Of a stretch of 64,000 nt of DNA, positions 24,153 to 32,290 are shown piece by piece. Each line of letters begins with the position of its first letter. The first letter of the stretch is position 1. The DNA lies in assembly GCF_039680535.1 (NCBI RefSeq), contig NZ_JBDKSS010000034.1:1-64000 (forward strand). Reading direction: 5' to 3'. Source of the stretch: Parvibaculum sp039680535. Its GTDB lineage: Bacteria > Pseudomonadota > Alphaproteobacteria > Parvibaculales > Parvibaculaceae. A model generated the notes under the pieces. That model was not told the origin of the DNA and searched no databases. It saw only the letters and a list, made by a program, of their open reading frames with translations. The translations under genes were made by a program, and so were the position numbers.

Positions 24153-25546
24153 TGGCTGAAACACTGAAGGTAATTTCTCCCGTCGACGGGAGTGTCTATG
24201 TCGAGCGGCCTCTCGCCACATGGGCGGAGGTCGATGAGGCCCTGTCCGAGGCCAAGCGCGCCCAGGCGGCGTGGAAGCTCGTGCCTATCGCCGAACGCGC
24301 CGCACTCGCGCTTCGCTTCGTCGAAGCCTTCACCGCGATGAAGGATGAGGTCGTGCCTGAACTCGCCTGGCAGATGGGCCGCCCCATCGCCTATGGCGCC
24401 GGCGAAGTGCGCGGCTTCGAGGAGCGCGCGCGCTACATGGTCGGCATCGCAGCCGATGCGCTGGCCGATATCGATGTCGGCCCGAAGGAAGGCTTTCATC
24501 GCTGGATCAGGCGCGATCCGCTCGGCGTCGTGCTGGCGGTCGCCGCGTGGAACTATCCCTATCTCATCTCGGTCAATGTCGTCGTTCCGGCCATCATGGC
24601 GGGCAACGCCGTCATCCTGAAGCATTCGGGCCAGACGCCGCTCTGTGCCGAACGCTTTGCTGAAGCCTTCGAAAAGGCGGGCGCGCCGGATGGCCTATTC
24701 CAGGCGATCCATATGAGCCATGAAATGACGGAGAAGACGATCGGCGATCCTCGCGTCGATTACGTCGCCTTCACGGGCTCCGTCTCCGGCGGACATGCCG
24801 TGGTGAAGGCAGCCTCGGGCCGCTTCATCAATGTCGGCCTCGAACTCGGCGGCAAGGACCCGGCCTATGTCCGCCCCGACGCCAACCTGCCCTTCGCGGT
24901 CGAGAACCTCGTCGATGGCGCCTTCTTCAACTCGGGCCAGTCCTGCTGCGGCAAGGAACGGATCTATGTGCATGAAGCCGTCTATGACGAATTCGTCGAA
25001 GGCTTCGTGGACCTGACGAAGAAATACAAACTCGGCAGCCCGCTCGATTCTTCAACCACGCTCGGGCCTATGGTCCGGTCTTCCGCCGCGGCATTCGTCC
25101 GTGGACAGATCGAAAGCGCGGTGCGCGGCGGCGCAAAAGCGCTGATCGATGAAAAACTCTTCCCGGCGTCGAAGGCGGGCACGCCCTATCTCGCGCCGCA
25201 GGTTCTCGTCGATGTGAACCACCAGATGGAAGTGATGCGCGAGGAGAGCTTCGGCCCCGTCATCGGCATCATGAAGGTGCGTTCGGACGATGAAGCCGTC
25301 CAGCTCATGAACGACAGCCCCTATGGGCTCACCGCCTCGGTCTGGACGGAAGACGAAGACGCCGCCATCGCCATTGGCGAAAAGATCGAGACCGGCACCT
25401 ATTTCCAGAACCGTTGCGACTATCTCGACCCCGCCCTTCCCTGGACCGGCGTCAAGGACACGGGGCGCGGCGCGACACTCTCACGCGTCGGCTATGAATT
25501 CCTGACGCGGCCGAAAAGCTATCACCTGCGGACAAAAACGAAATGA
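24152..25546 (+). CDS. NAD(P)-dependent aldehyde dehydrogenase
   Basis: A 464-residue ALDH-superfamily enzyme. N134 lies in AAWNYPY, the general base E231 in GLELGGKDPAYV, and catalytic Cys265 in NSGQSCCGKER. The glycine loop is FTGSVSGG. It is shorter at the N-terminus than most ALDHs, a size typical of succinate-semialdehyde-type or gamma-glutamyl-aldehyde enzymes. The start is set by the one-base TAATG overlap with the GS-like gene; the end overlaps the alcohol dehydrogenase (ATGA at 25543). The tight coupling points to sequential steps of one pathway: aldehyde to acid after the alcohol dehydrogenase. The specific aldehyde is unknown. Confidence 0.94.
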   Translation: MAETLKVISPVDGSVYVERPLATWAEVDEALSEAKRAQAAWKLVPIAERAALALRFVEAFTAMKDEVVPELAWQMGRPIAYGAGEVRGFEERARYMVGIAADALADIDVGPKEGFHRWIRRDPLGVVLAVAAWNYPYLISVNVVVPAIMAGNAVILKHSGQTPLCAERFAEAFEKAGAPDGLFQAIHMSHEMTEKTIGDPRVDYVAFTGSVSGGHAVVKAASGRFINVGLELGGKDPAYVRPDANLPFAVENLVDGAFFNSGQSCCGKERIYVHEAVYDEFVEGFVDLTKKYKLGSPLDSSTTLGPMVRSSAAAFVRGQIESAVRGGAKALIDEKLFPASKAGTPYLAPQVLVDVNHQMEVMREESFGPVIGIMKVRSDDEAVQLMNDSPYGLTASVWTEDEDAAIAIGEKIETGTYFQNRCDYLDPALPWTGVKDTGRGATLSRVGYEFLTRPKSYHLRTKTK

Positions 25547-26721
25547 TCGACAAGTACCCCTCTCTCTCGGCCAACTGGAACTATCCGACCAAGGTTCGCT
25601 TCGGACCGGGACGCATCAAGGAACTGGCGGAGGCCTGCCGCGCCGCGGGCATCTCGCGTCCGCTGCTCGTCACCGATCCCGGGCTGAAGCCGATGCATAT
25701 GATGCTCGATGCCATCGGCTCGCTTGAACAGAGCGGCCTGCCGAGCGCGCTTTTCGCGGACGTGCACCCCAACCCCATCGGCGCCGATGTCGAGGCAGGC
25801 CTCAAGGTCTTCCGCGGCGGCAAGCATGACGGCGTGATCGTCTTCGGCGGCGGCAGCGCCATGGATGCGGGCAAGGCCATCGCCTTCATGTCCGGCCAGA
25901 CGCGTCCCATGTGGGACTATGAAGACCGTGAGGACTGGTGGACCCGCGCCGACGCGAAGGGCATCGCGCCCATCGTCGCCGTGCCGACCACCGCCGGCAC
26001 GGGCTCGGAAGTCGGCCGCGCCGCCGTCATCACCGACGAGCGCGACCACACGAAGAAGATCATCTTCCATCCGAAGATGCAGCCCGTCGAAGTGATCGCG
26101 GACCCGGAGCTCACCGTCGGCCTCCCCGCCCACATCACGGCGGCGACGGGCATGGACGCGCTCTCCCACAATCTTGAAGCCTATTGCTCGCCCTTCTGGC
26201 ATCCGATGGCGCAAGGCATCGCGCTCGAAGGCATGCGGCTGGTGAAGGACTGGCTCCCCGCCGCCGTCAAGCAGGGTAGCAATATCGAGGCGCGCTCCTA
26301 CATGCTCGCCGCATCCTCCATGGGCGCGACGGCGTTCCAGAAGGGCCTCGGCGCCATGCATTCGATGAGCCATCCCTGCTCGTCGCTGCGCGGCACGCAT
26401 CACGGCCTCACCAATGCGGTCGTCATGCCCTATGTGCTCGTTCACAACAAATCCGCGATCGAGGAAAAGCTCGCCGCGGCTGCGCGCTACATGGGCCTGA
26501 AGGACCAGAGCTTCAACGGCTATGTGGATTGGGTGCTCGCCATCCGCGAGGAGATCGGCATTCCGCACACGCTGAAGGAAATCGGCGTCGATCTCGACGC
26601 GATCCCCGAGGCCGCGCCCATGGCGCTTGAAGATCCGTCGACCGGCGGCAACCCGCTGCCCATGACCGTCGGCGACTATGAGAAGCTCTATCGCAACGCG
26701 ATCGAGGGACGCCTCGTCTGA
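25543..26721 (+). CDS. Iron-containing alcohol dehydrogenase
   Basis: A 392-residue type III (Fe-dependent) alcohol dehydrogenase. The NAD-binding signature is GGGSAMDAGKAIA. Metal ligands are D in IADPELT and the histidines of GMDALSHNLEAY, MHSMSHPCSS and TTHHG-like RGTHHGLTN. PTTAGTGSEVGR is the class signature. It is the last of four genes, overlapping the aldehyde dehydrogenase by 4 bp. Together they fit oxidation of an alcohol group on an amine-derived compound first to aldehyde, then acid. It ends 3 bp before a convergent small gene, with no terminator seen. Confidence 0.94.
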   Translation: MIDKYPSLSANWNYPTKVRFGPGRIKELAEACRAAGISRPLLVTDPGLKPMHMMLDAIGSLEQSGLPSALFADVHPNPIGADVEAGLKVFRGGKHDGVIVFGGGSAMDAGKAIAFMSGQTRPMWDYEDREDWWTRADAKGIAPIVAVPTTAGTGSEVGRAAVITDERDHTKKIIFHPKMQPVEVIADPELTVGLPAHITAATGMDALSHNLEAYCSPFWHPMAQGIALEGMRLVKDWLPAAVKQGSNIEARSYMLAASSMGATAFQKGLGAMHSMSHPCSSLRGTHHGLTNAVVMPYVLVHNKSAIEEKLAAAARYMGLKDQSFNGYVDWVLAIREEIGIPHTLKEIGVDLDAIPEAAPMALEDPSTGGNPLPMTVGDYEKLYRNAIEGRLV

Positions 26722-26724
26722 AGA

Positions 26725-27063
26725 CTACTCGGGATGGCCCGGCACCCATGCGCCATTGGCGTCGTGGTGGCCGGGCACCCATCCTTGCGATTTCTGCCCC
26801 GGCTCGGCGGGCGCGTGAACCGGCCCCGTACTCTCATATGTCGGCACGTATCCCTGTTTGCTCTGATGCCCCGGCACAATGCGGCTCGGAGGCTCGACAG
26901 CGGGCGCCTTTTGCTGCGGCGGTTTCGGCTGCGTCGAAATGACCGGGGGCGTCGCAGGCCTCGCCGGCTCCCACGGAAATTGGCCTGCATATAGTGGCGT
27001 CACGGCGCCAAAAAGCGCGAAAACAGCTGCAATCGCTTGAATCCGGATACGCATGGCACGCAT
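26725..27063 (-). CDS. Secreted Pro-rich protein with VPGH repeats
   Basis: A 112-residue protein with a signal peptide (MRAMRIRIQAIAAVFALFGAVTPLYA, cleaved near residue 26 after LYA). The mature part is proline-rich and contains the repeated elements RIVPGHQ, GWVPGHHDANG and AWVPGH. These resemble the WVPGHW-type motifs of short exported Proteobacterial proteins of unknown role. The start at 27063 has GAGGAGG 8 nt upstream. It is convergent with the alcohol dehydrogenase and divergent from panC. No enzymatic motif is present; function unknown. Confidence 0.75.
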   Translation of the reverse strand: MRAMRIRIQAIAAVFALFGAVTPLYAGQFPWEPARPATPPVISTQPKPPQQKAPAVEPPSRIVPGHQSKQGYVPTYESTGPVHAPAEPGQKSQGWVPGHHDANGAWVPGHPE

Positions 27064-27151
27064 GTGGGAAGCCTCCTCGCGCTTCGCCAGCCTCGTTGAG
27101 GACACTAGCTCAATCGTTTAAGGTCCGCCCGGATTTCCCGGAGAAGCGACC

Positions 27152-28018
27152 ATGACCATCGACACGACCAGCTATGCCATCCCCGTCGCGCGCAGCGTCG
27201 CGAGCCTTCGCGCCGTCATTGCGGACTGGCGCAAGCAAGGACTGAAGGTCGGCCTCGTCCCGACCATGGGCGCGCTTCACTCCGGCCACCTTTCGCTCGT
27301 CGATCTCGCCAAAACGAAAGTCGATCGCGTCGTTGTCTCCATCTTCGTCAACCCGACGCAATTTGCGCCGAATGAGGATTTCGGCGCCTATCCTCGCACC
27401 GAAGCCGCCGATGCGGAAGAGCTCGCGGGACATGGCGACCTCATCTTCGCGCCCACGCCGGAGGAAATGTATCACCCCGGCTTCTCGACCACGGTTTCCG
27501 TCGCGGGCGTTTCCGCGCCGCTCGAAGGCCAGTTCCGCCCGACGCATTTCGCGGGCGTCGCCACCGTCGTCGCGAAGCTGCTCATTCAGGCGCTCCCCGA
27601 CCTCGCCTGCTTCGGCGAGAAAGACTGGCAGCAGCTCGCCGTCATCCGCCGCATGGTCGAAGACCTCGACATTCCGGTCGAAATTCTCGGCGGCGCGATC
27701 CTTCGCGAAGCGGACGGCCTCGCCATGTCGTCGCGCAACGTCTATCTCTCGGAAGGCGAGCGGAGGGCGGCGGGCCAGTTGAACGTGGTCCTGCGCGAGA
27801 CGGCGGCAAAGGTTGCCGGCGGCGCCATCATCGCCGATGCGACGCGGGAAGGCGCAGACCGCATCCGCGCCCTCGGCTTCGATCATGTGGATTATCTGGA
27901 AGTGCGCGACGCCGCATCGCTGGAGATTTTCCCGTCGGGCCATCCGACCGCGCCTGCGCGCATTCTCATCGCGGCGAAGATCGGCCGCACGCGCCTCATC
28001 GACAATATGCCGGTCTAG
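27152..28018 (+). CDS. panC: Pantothenate synthetase
   Basis: A 288-residue enzyme joining pantoate and beta-alanine using ATP in CoA biosynthesis. It has the HIGH-like loop PTMGALHSGHLSLV, the pantoate/ATP segment VSIFVNPTQFAPNEDF, GQFRPTHFAGVATVV, CFGEKDWQQLAVI and the KMSKS-like AMSSRNVYL. All are hallmark PanC motifs and the length is normal. A good GGAGAAG site precedes the ATG. PanB is not in the window. The stop (CTAG) overlaps the convergent DUF1489 gene by 4 bp. Confidence 0.97.
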   Translation: MTIDTTSYAIPVARSVASLRAVIADWRKQGLKVGLVPTMGALHSGHLSLVDLAKTKVDRVVVSIFVNPTQFAPNEDFGAYPRTEAADAEELAGHGDLIFAPTPEEMYHPGFSTTVSVAGVSAPLEGQFRPTHFAGVATVVAKLLIQALPDLACFGEKDWQQLAVIRRMVEDLDIPVEILGGAILREADGLAMSSRNVYLSEGERRAAGQLNVVLRETAAKVAGGAIIADATREGADRIRALGFDHVDYLEVRDAASLEIFPSGHPTAPARILIAAKIGRTRLIDNMPV

Positions 28019-28449
28019 AGCAGCCCCAGCTCTTCAAGCTCGCGGCGCATGTCTTCCGGCATGTCGTCGACCTCGTCCACGCCCTTCACATCCTCGGGCG
28101 CATCTTTAGGATCGAGATAGCGCCAGCCCTGAAACGGGCGGCGCTCGCGGCGGCGCACCAGCACGATTTCAGGATCGAGCACAAGCCGGCAACGCTTGAT
28201 GCCCTCGCCATCGACGAAAGGCTCGATGTCGACGATCCGCTGGCGGCAGCGAATGATGCCCTTCATCACCCAATAGAGCGAACCGCCGTCGAGAATCTCG
28301 GCTGCCCGTGTCGGCACCATGCGCGTGACATGGGCGAGCACCGGCTTTTCCTTGCGCTTGCGCTTTTCGGCCAGCCGCGCGTTCTGCCAGTTTTGCAGAT
28401 CCTCGACGTCGTCCGCGCCGACACAGAGCTTGATGAGATGAAGCGTCAC
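28015..28449 (-). CDS. DUF1489 family protein
   Basis: A 144-residue soluble protein of the alphaproteobacterial DUF1489 family: MTLHLIKLCVGADDVEDLQNW at the start, HVTRMVPTRAAEIL, GGSLYWVMKGIIRCRQRI in the middle, then FQGWRYL and an acidic C-terminus. The function is unknown; the conserved Arg/Tyr/Trp set suggests nucleic-acid or ligand binding but this is inference. The start is GTG at 28449, overlapping the mccA stop (GTGA), so it is probably translated with the mcc genes. The 3' end overlaps panC by 4 bp. Confidence 0.88.
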   Translation of the reverse strand: MTLHLIKLCVGADDVEDLQNWQNARLAEKRKRKEKPVLAHVTRMVPTRAAEILDGGSLYWVMKGIIRCRQRIVDIEPFVDGEGIKRCRLVLDPEIVLVRRRERRPFQGWRYLDPKDAPEDVKGVDEVDDMPEDMRRELEELGLL

Positions 28450-30446
28450 GCCTCGTCCTTCTTGACCTCGAACACGACCAGCGCCGCACCTGCCTCGACC
28501 TGATCGCCGGGCGCGACATTGACCGAGGCTATGACGCCGTCGGCAGCCGCTGCAAGCGTCTGCTCCATCTTCATCGCTTCCATGACGACGAGGCCCGTGC
28601 CCTTCTTCACATGGGCGCCCGCCTCCGCCATGACGGCCACGATCTTGCCCGGCATGGGCGATTTCAGCGCGCCCGTGTCGCCCTCGGTCGCCACATCGAC
28701 GTCGAGCGGATCGGGAATGGTGAAATCATAGGTCGCGCCGCGCAGAACGAGGCTGAAGCCCCGCCCCGCGCTCACGAAGCCCGCCTTGAGCCGCAGACCA
28801 TCGACGGTTGCAATGACCTCGCCCTGCGCGTTCATCGCGCCTGTCACGACATGCTCCACGCCCCCATGCGTGAAACGCCAGCCCTCGCCTTCCGGCGCGA
28901 CGCGGATGTTCAACGCCTCCTCGCCCGCGATGAGCTTCAACGTCTCGCTGCGGGCTCCCCCCAGCGTCCAGTTATCCGACGCAGACCAGGGCGACCAACG
29001 GTCACGCGCAAGGGCTTCGCCGCGCGCCGAGAGATAGCCAACCAGCGCCGCACCAAGCGCCTTCGCATCGAGCCTCTGCACGGGCACGAGCGCGCCGATG
29101 TGCCGATCGATATAGCCGGTATCGATGTCGGCCTCGCGGAACGGGTCATGCCCCATGATCTCGGCGAGGAACGCCAGATTGGTGCGCGGGCCCGCCACTT
29201 CCGTATCGAGCAGGAAACGACGCATCTTCGCCAGCGCCACATCGCGGCTCTCGCCATGCGCGATGATCTTGCCGATCATCGGATCGTAGAACATGGAGAC
29301 TTCGTCGCCCTCCTCCACGCCCATATCGGCGCGGATGCCTTCTTCGCTGGGAAGGCGCAGGCGCGTCAGCTTGCCTGTCGAGGGAAAGAAGTTCTTCGCC
29401 GGGTCTTCTGCATAGAGACGAACCTCGACAGCATGGCCGACGAGCGGAATATCCTTCTGCGCCAGCGGCAATCTCTCGCCAGCCGCGACGCGGAGCTGCC
29501 ATTCGACGAGATCGGTGCCGGTAATCGCTTCCGTCACCGGATGCTCGACCTGAAGCCGCGTGTTCATTTCCATGAACCAGAAAGCGTCTGCGCTGAGCCC
29601 CTTCGAGCCATCGGCAATGAACTCCACCGTGCCCGCCCCGCGATAGCCGATAGCCTTCGCCGCAGCCACCGCCGCCTCGCCCATAGCGCGGCGCATTTCT
29701 TCCGGCATGCCCGGCGCGGGCGCTTCCTCGATCACCTTCTGATGGCGGCGCTGCAGCGAACAATCGCGCTCATGCAGATAGACCGCGTTTCCATGTGCGT
29801 CGGCAAAGACCTGGATTTCGATATGACGCGGGCGCGTCACATATTTCTCGATCAGCACACGCTCATCGCCAAAGGCAGCCAGCGCCTCGCGCTGCGCGCT
29901 CTTGAGTTCCGTCGCGAAGTTTGCCGGCTCGTCCACGCGGCGCATGCCCTTGCCGCCGCCGCCCGCCACCGCCTTGATGAGCACGGGATAGCCGATCTTC
30001 TGCGCCTCGCCTTCGAGGAACAATGCGTCCTGCTCCGCCCCATGGTAGCCGGGCACCACAGGCACGCCGGCCTTTTCCATCAGCGCCTTGGCGGCGTCCT
30101 TCAGCCCCATCGCCCTGATCGCGGAGGCCGGAGGCCCGACAAAGATCAGCCCCGCCTTTTCGCATGCCTCGGCGAAGGCGACATTCTCGGAGAGAAAGCC
30201 ATAACCCGGATGGATCGCTTCCGCGCCCGAACGCTTCGCGGCTTCGATGATCTTCTCGATGACGAGATAGGAGTCCTTTGCCGCGGCCGGACCGATGTGA
30301 ACGGCGTCGTCCGCCTGCCTGACATGATAAGCGCCCGCATCGGCGTCGGAGTAGACCGCCACCGTGCGAAGTCCGAGACGCTTCGCCGTCCGCGTGACAC
30401 GCGCGGCGATTTCGCCACGATTGGCGATGAGGAGTGAAGAAAACAT
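28446..30446 (-). CDS. mccA: Methylcrotonyl-CoA carboxylase biotin subunit
   Basis: A 666-residue biotin carboxylase/BCCP subunit. The carboxylase domain starts FSSLLIANRGEIAARV, with the ATP-grasp loop VAGGGGKGMR and the catalytic EMNTRLQVEHPVTE. The C-terminal biotinyl domain carries the biotin-accepting lysine in VVMEAMKMEQ. It works with mccB in leucine and isoprenoid breakdown, carboxylating 3-methylcrotonyl-CoA. The assignment over propionyl-CoA carboxylase rests on pairing with the MccB-type beta subunit just upstream. ATG 30446 matches the family start; the frame stays open upstream through the palindromic repeat. Confidence 0.93.
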   Translation of the reverse strand: MFSSLLIANRGEIAARVTRTAKRLGLRTVAVYSDADAGAYHVRQADDAVHIGPAAAKDSYLVIEKIIEAAKRSGAEAIHPGYGFLSENVAFAEACEKAGLIFVGPPASAIRAMGLKDAAKALMEKAGVPVVPGYHGAEQDALFLEGEAQKIGYPVLIKAVAGGGGKGMRRVDEPANFATELKSAQREALAAFGDERVLIEKYVTRPRHIEIQVFADAHGNAVYLHERDCSLQRRHQKVIEEAPAPGMPEEMRRAMGEAAVAAAKAIGYRGAGTVEFIADGSKGLSADAFWFMEMNTRLQVEHPVTEAITGTDLVEWQLRVAAGERLPLAQKDIPLVGHAVEVRLYAEDPAKNFFPSTGKLTRLRLPSEEGIRADMGVEEGDEVSMFYDPMIGKIIAHGESRDVALAKMRRFLLDTEVAGPRTNLAFLAEIMGHDPFREADIDTGYIDRHIGALVPVQRLDAKALGAALVGYLSARGEALARDRWSPWSASDNWTLGGARSETLKLIAGEEALNIRVAPEGEGWRFTHGGVEHVVTGAMNAQGEVIATVDGLRLKAGFVSAGRGFSLVLRGATYDFTIPDPLDVDVATEGDTGALKSPMPGKIVAVMAEAGAHVKKGTGLVVMEAMKMEQTLAAAADGVIASVNVAPGDQVEAGAALVVFEVKKDEA

Positions 30447-30470
30447 CAGACGAGACCCTTCATATTTCCC

Positions 30471-30562
30471 GTCATGGCCCGGCTTGTCCGGGCCATCCAC
30501 GTCTTCCGACCGGTTGCGATCACAGAAAGACGTGGATGCCCCGCATGAAGCGGGGCATGACG
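30471..30562. repeat. Nested palindromic repeat between mccB and mccA
   Basis: Three nested inverted pairs: GTCATG / CATGAC at the ends; an arm GGCCCGG-N4-CCGGGCC-like at about 30474-30496 and a matching arm ATGCCCCGC-N5-GCGGGGCAT at 30536-30558; and CACGTCTT / AAGACGTG inside. The whole folds as a cruciform of two GC-rich hairpins on a central stem. This architecture is typical of interspersed palindromic elements in Rhizobiales genomes. It is the only copy in the window. Confidence 0.85.
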
Positions 30563-30595
30563 CCCAAGTTCAGGTGAGGAAGAATGCATGGTCCC

Positions 30596-32203
30596 TCACA
30601 TGCGGAACACGCCGAAGCGCGTGTCCGGAACTGGCGTGTTGAGCGTGGCGGAGAAGGCGAGCGCGAGGACGCGGCGCGTTTCGCGAGGTGTGATGATGCC
30701 GTCGTCCCAGAGCCGCGCGGTCGCGAAGTAAGGATGCCCTTCCTTCTCATATTGAGCGCGGATCGGCGACTTGAAGCTGTCTTCCTCTTCCGCGCTCCAG
30801 CTTTCGCCGCGCGCTTCCATGCCCTCGCGCTTCACCGTGGCGAGAACGCTTGCCGCCTGCTCGCCGCCCATGACGGAAATGCGGGCGTTAGGCCATGTGA
30901 ACAGGAAGCGCGGTGAATAGGCGCGGCCGCACATGCCGTAATTGCCCGCGCCGTAGGAGCCGCCGATAACCAGCGTAATCTTGGGCACATCGGCGCAGGC
31001 GACTGCCGTCACCATCTTCGCGCCGTCCTTCGCGATGCCGCCCGTCTCATATTCGCGGCCGACCATGAAGCCCGCAATGTTCTGAAGGAACAGAAGCGGG
31101 ATGCGGCGCTGGCAGCAAAGCTCGACGAAATGAGCGACCTTCAACGCAGACTCCGAAAAGAGAATGCCGTTATTCGCTACGATACCGATGGGAATGCCGT
31201 GGAGCTTGGCAAAGCCGGTGACCACGGTCGTTCCGTAAAGCGCCTTGAACTCGTCGAATTCCGAACCGTCGACGAGGCGCGCAATGACCTCACGCACATC
31301 GTACTGGATCGAAAGCGCATGCGGCACCACGCCATCGAGTTCCGCCTCGTCGTAAAGCGGCGCGACCGGCTCCGAGAGCGGGATGTTCACATGCTTCTGA
31401 CGATTGAGCGTCGAGGCGATCTGACGCGCAATGGCAAGCGCGTGATTGTCGTCCATCGCGTAATGGTCGGTGACGCCGGACTTGCGCGAATGAACATCCG
31501 CGCCGCCAAGGTCTTCCGCCGTGACCACTTCGCCCGTCGCCGCCTTCACCAGCGGCGGGCCGCCGAGGAAGATGGTGCCCTGCTTGCGCACGATGATTGT
31601 CTCGTCCGACATGGCTGGCACATAGGCGCCGCCCGCCGTGCAGGACCCCATGACGACGGCCACCTGCGGAATGCCCTTCGAGGACATGCGCGCCTGATTG
31701 TAGAAGATGCGGCCAAAATGCTCGCGGTCCGGGAAGATTTCCGCCTGGTTCGGCAGGTTCGCGCCGCCGCTATCGACGAGGTAGAAGCATGGCAGATTGT
31801 TTTCCAGCGCGACTTCCTGCGCGCGCAGATGCTTTTTCACCGTGACCGGATAATATGTTCCGCCCTTGATCGTCGCGTCGTTGCAGACGATGACACATTC
31901 CTGCCCCGCCACGCGGCCGATGCCGGTGATGATGCCCGCCGCGTTGATCGCTTCGCCATACATGCCATGCGCGGCCATGGGCGACAGTTCAAGAAACGGC
32001 GTACCCGGATCGATGAGCCCATGCACACGGTCGCGAGGCAGAAGCTTGCCTCGGGAAACATGCCGCTCGCGCGAACGCTGATCGCCGCCTTCCGCCGCCT
32101 TCGCGCGCTCGACCGCCAGCTCGGCTACGAGGCGCGACATGGCGTCGGCGTTTTCCCTGAAGCGCGCGTCGCGCGGATTGATATTGGTCTTGAGAATGGA
32201 CAT
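30596..32203 (-). CDS. mccB: Methylcrotonyl-CoA carboxylase carboxyltransferase subunit
   Basis: A 535-residue biotin-dependent carboxyltransferase of the MCC beta group. Signatures are LVDSGGANLPNQAEIFPDREHFGRIFYNQARMS, MGSCTAGGAYVPAMSDE, GTIFLGGPPLVKAATGE, GGADVHSRKSGVTDHYA and a C-terminal SYGAGNYGMCGRAYSPRF, all specific to MCC beta (LiuB) rather than propionyl- or acetyl-CoA carboxylase. Together with mccA it makes 3-methylglutaconyl-CoA. It is first in the mccB-mccA-DUF1489 run, with the repeat element between the first two. Its promoter overlaps a TetR-type palindrome at 32246. Confidence 0.95.
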   Translation of the reverse strand: MSILKTNINPRDARFRENADAMSRLVAELAVERAKAAEGGDQRSRERHVSRGKLLPRDRVHGLIDPGTPFLELSPMAAHGMYGEAINAAGIITGIGRVAGQECVIVCNDATIKGGTYYPVTVKKHLRAQEVALENNLPCFYLVDSGGANLPNQAEIFPDREHFGRIFYNQARMSSKGIPQVAVVMGSCTAGGAYVPAMSDETIIVRKQGTIFLGGPPLVKAATGEVVTAEDLGGADVHSRKSGVTDHYAMDDNHALAIARQIASTLNRQKHVNIPLSEPVAPLYDEAELDGVVPHALSIQYDVREVIARLVDGSEFDEFKALYGTTVVTGFAKLHGIPIGIVANNGILFSESALKVAHFVELCCQRRIPLLFLQNIAGFMVGREYETGGIAKDGAKMVTAVACADVPKITLVIGGSYGAGNYGMCGRAYSPRFLFTWPNARISVMGGEQAASVLATVKREGMEARGESWSAEEEDSFKSPIRAQYEKEGHPYFATARLWDDGIITPRETRRVLALAFSATLNTPVPDTRFGVFRM

Positions 32204-32245
32204 GGGCGCGACCGGATGATTGAAGATGGGGCCGGACTGGTATAA

Positions 32246-32279
32246 AAACGATCATACGTTCGTTTCCTGCCGCCCACAA
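32246..32279 (-). promoter_or_regulatory. mccB promoter with overlapping TetR-type operator
   Basis: On the minus strand, TTGTGG (32279-32274) and TATGAT (32256-32251) are separated by exactly 17 bp, a reasonable sigma-70 promoter. The -10 lies inside the inverted repeat AAACGA-N8-TCGTTT (32246-32265). A regulator bound there would block mccB. The divergent TetR gene begins 26 bp away, so self-regulation is also likely. Confidence 0.65.
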
Positions 32280-32290
32280 GTCCAGGCACA

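Noticed and set aside
28611..30437. 608-codon plus-strand frame over mccA
   Set aside because: Antisense shadow of the biotin carboxylase gene.
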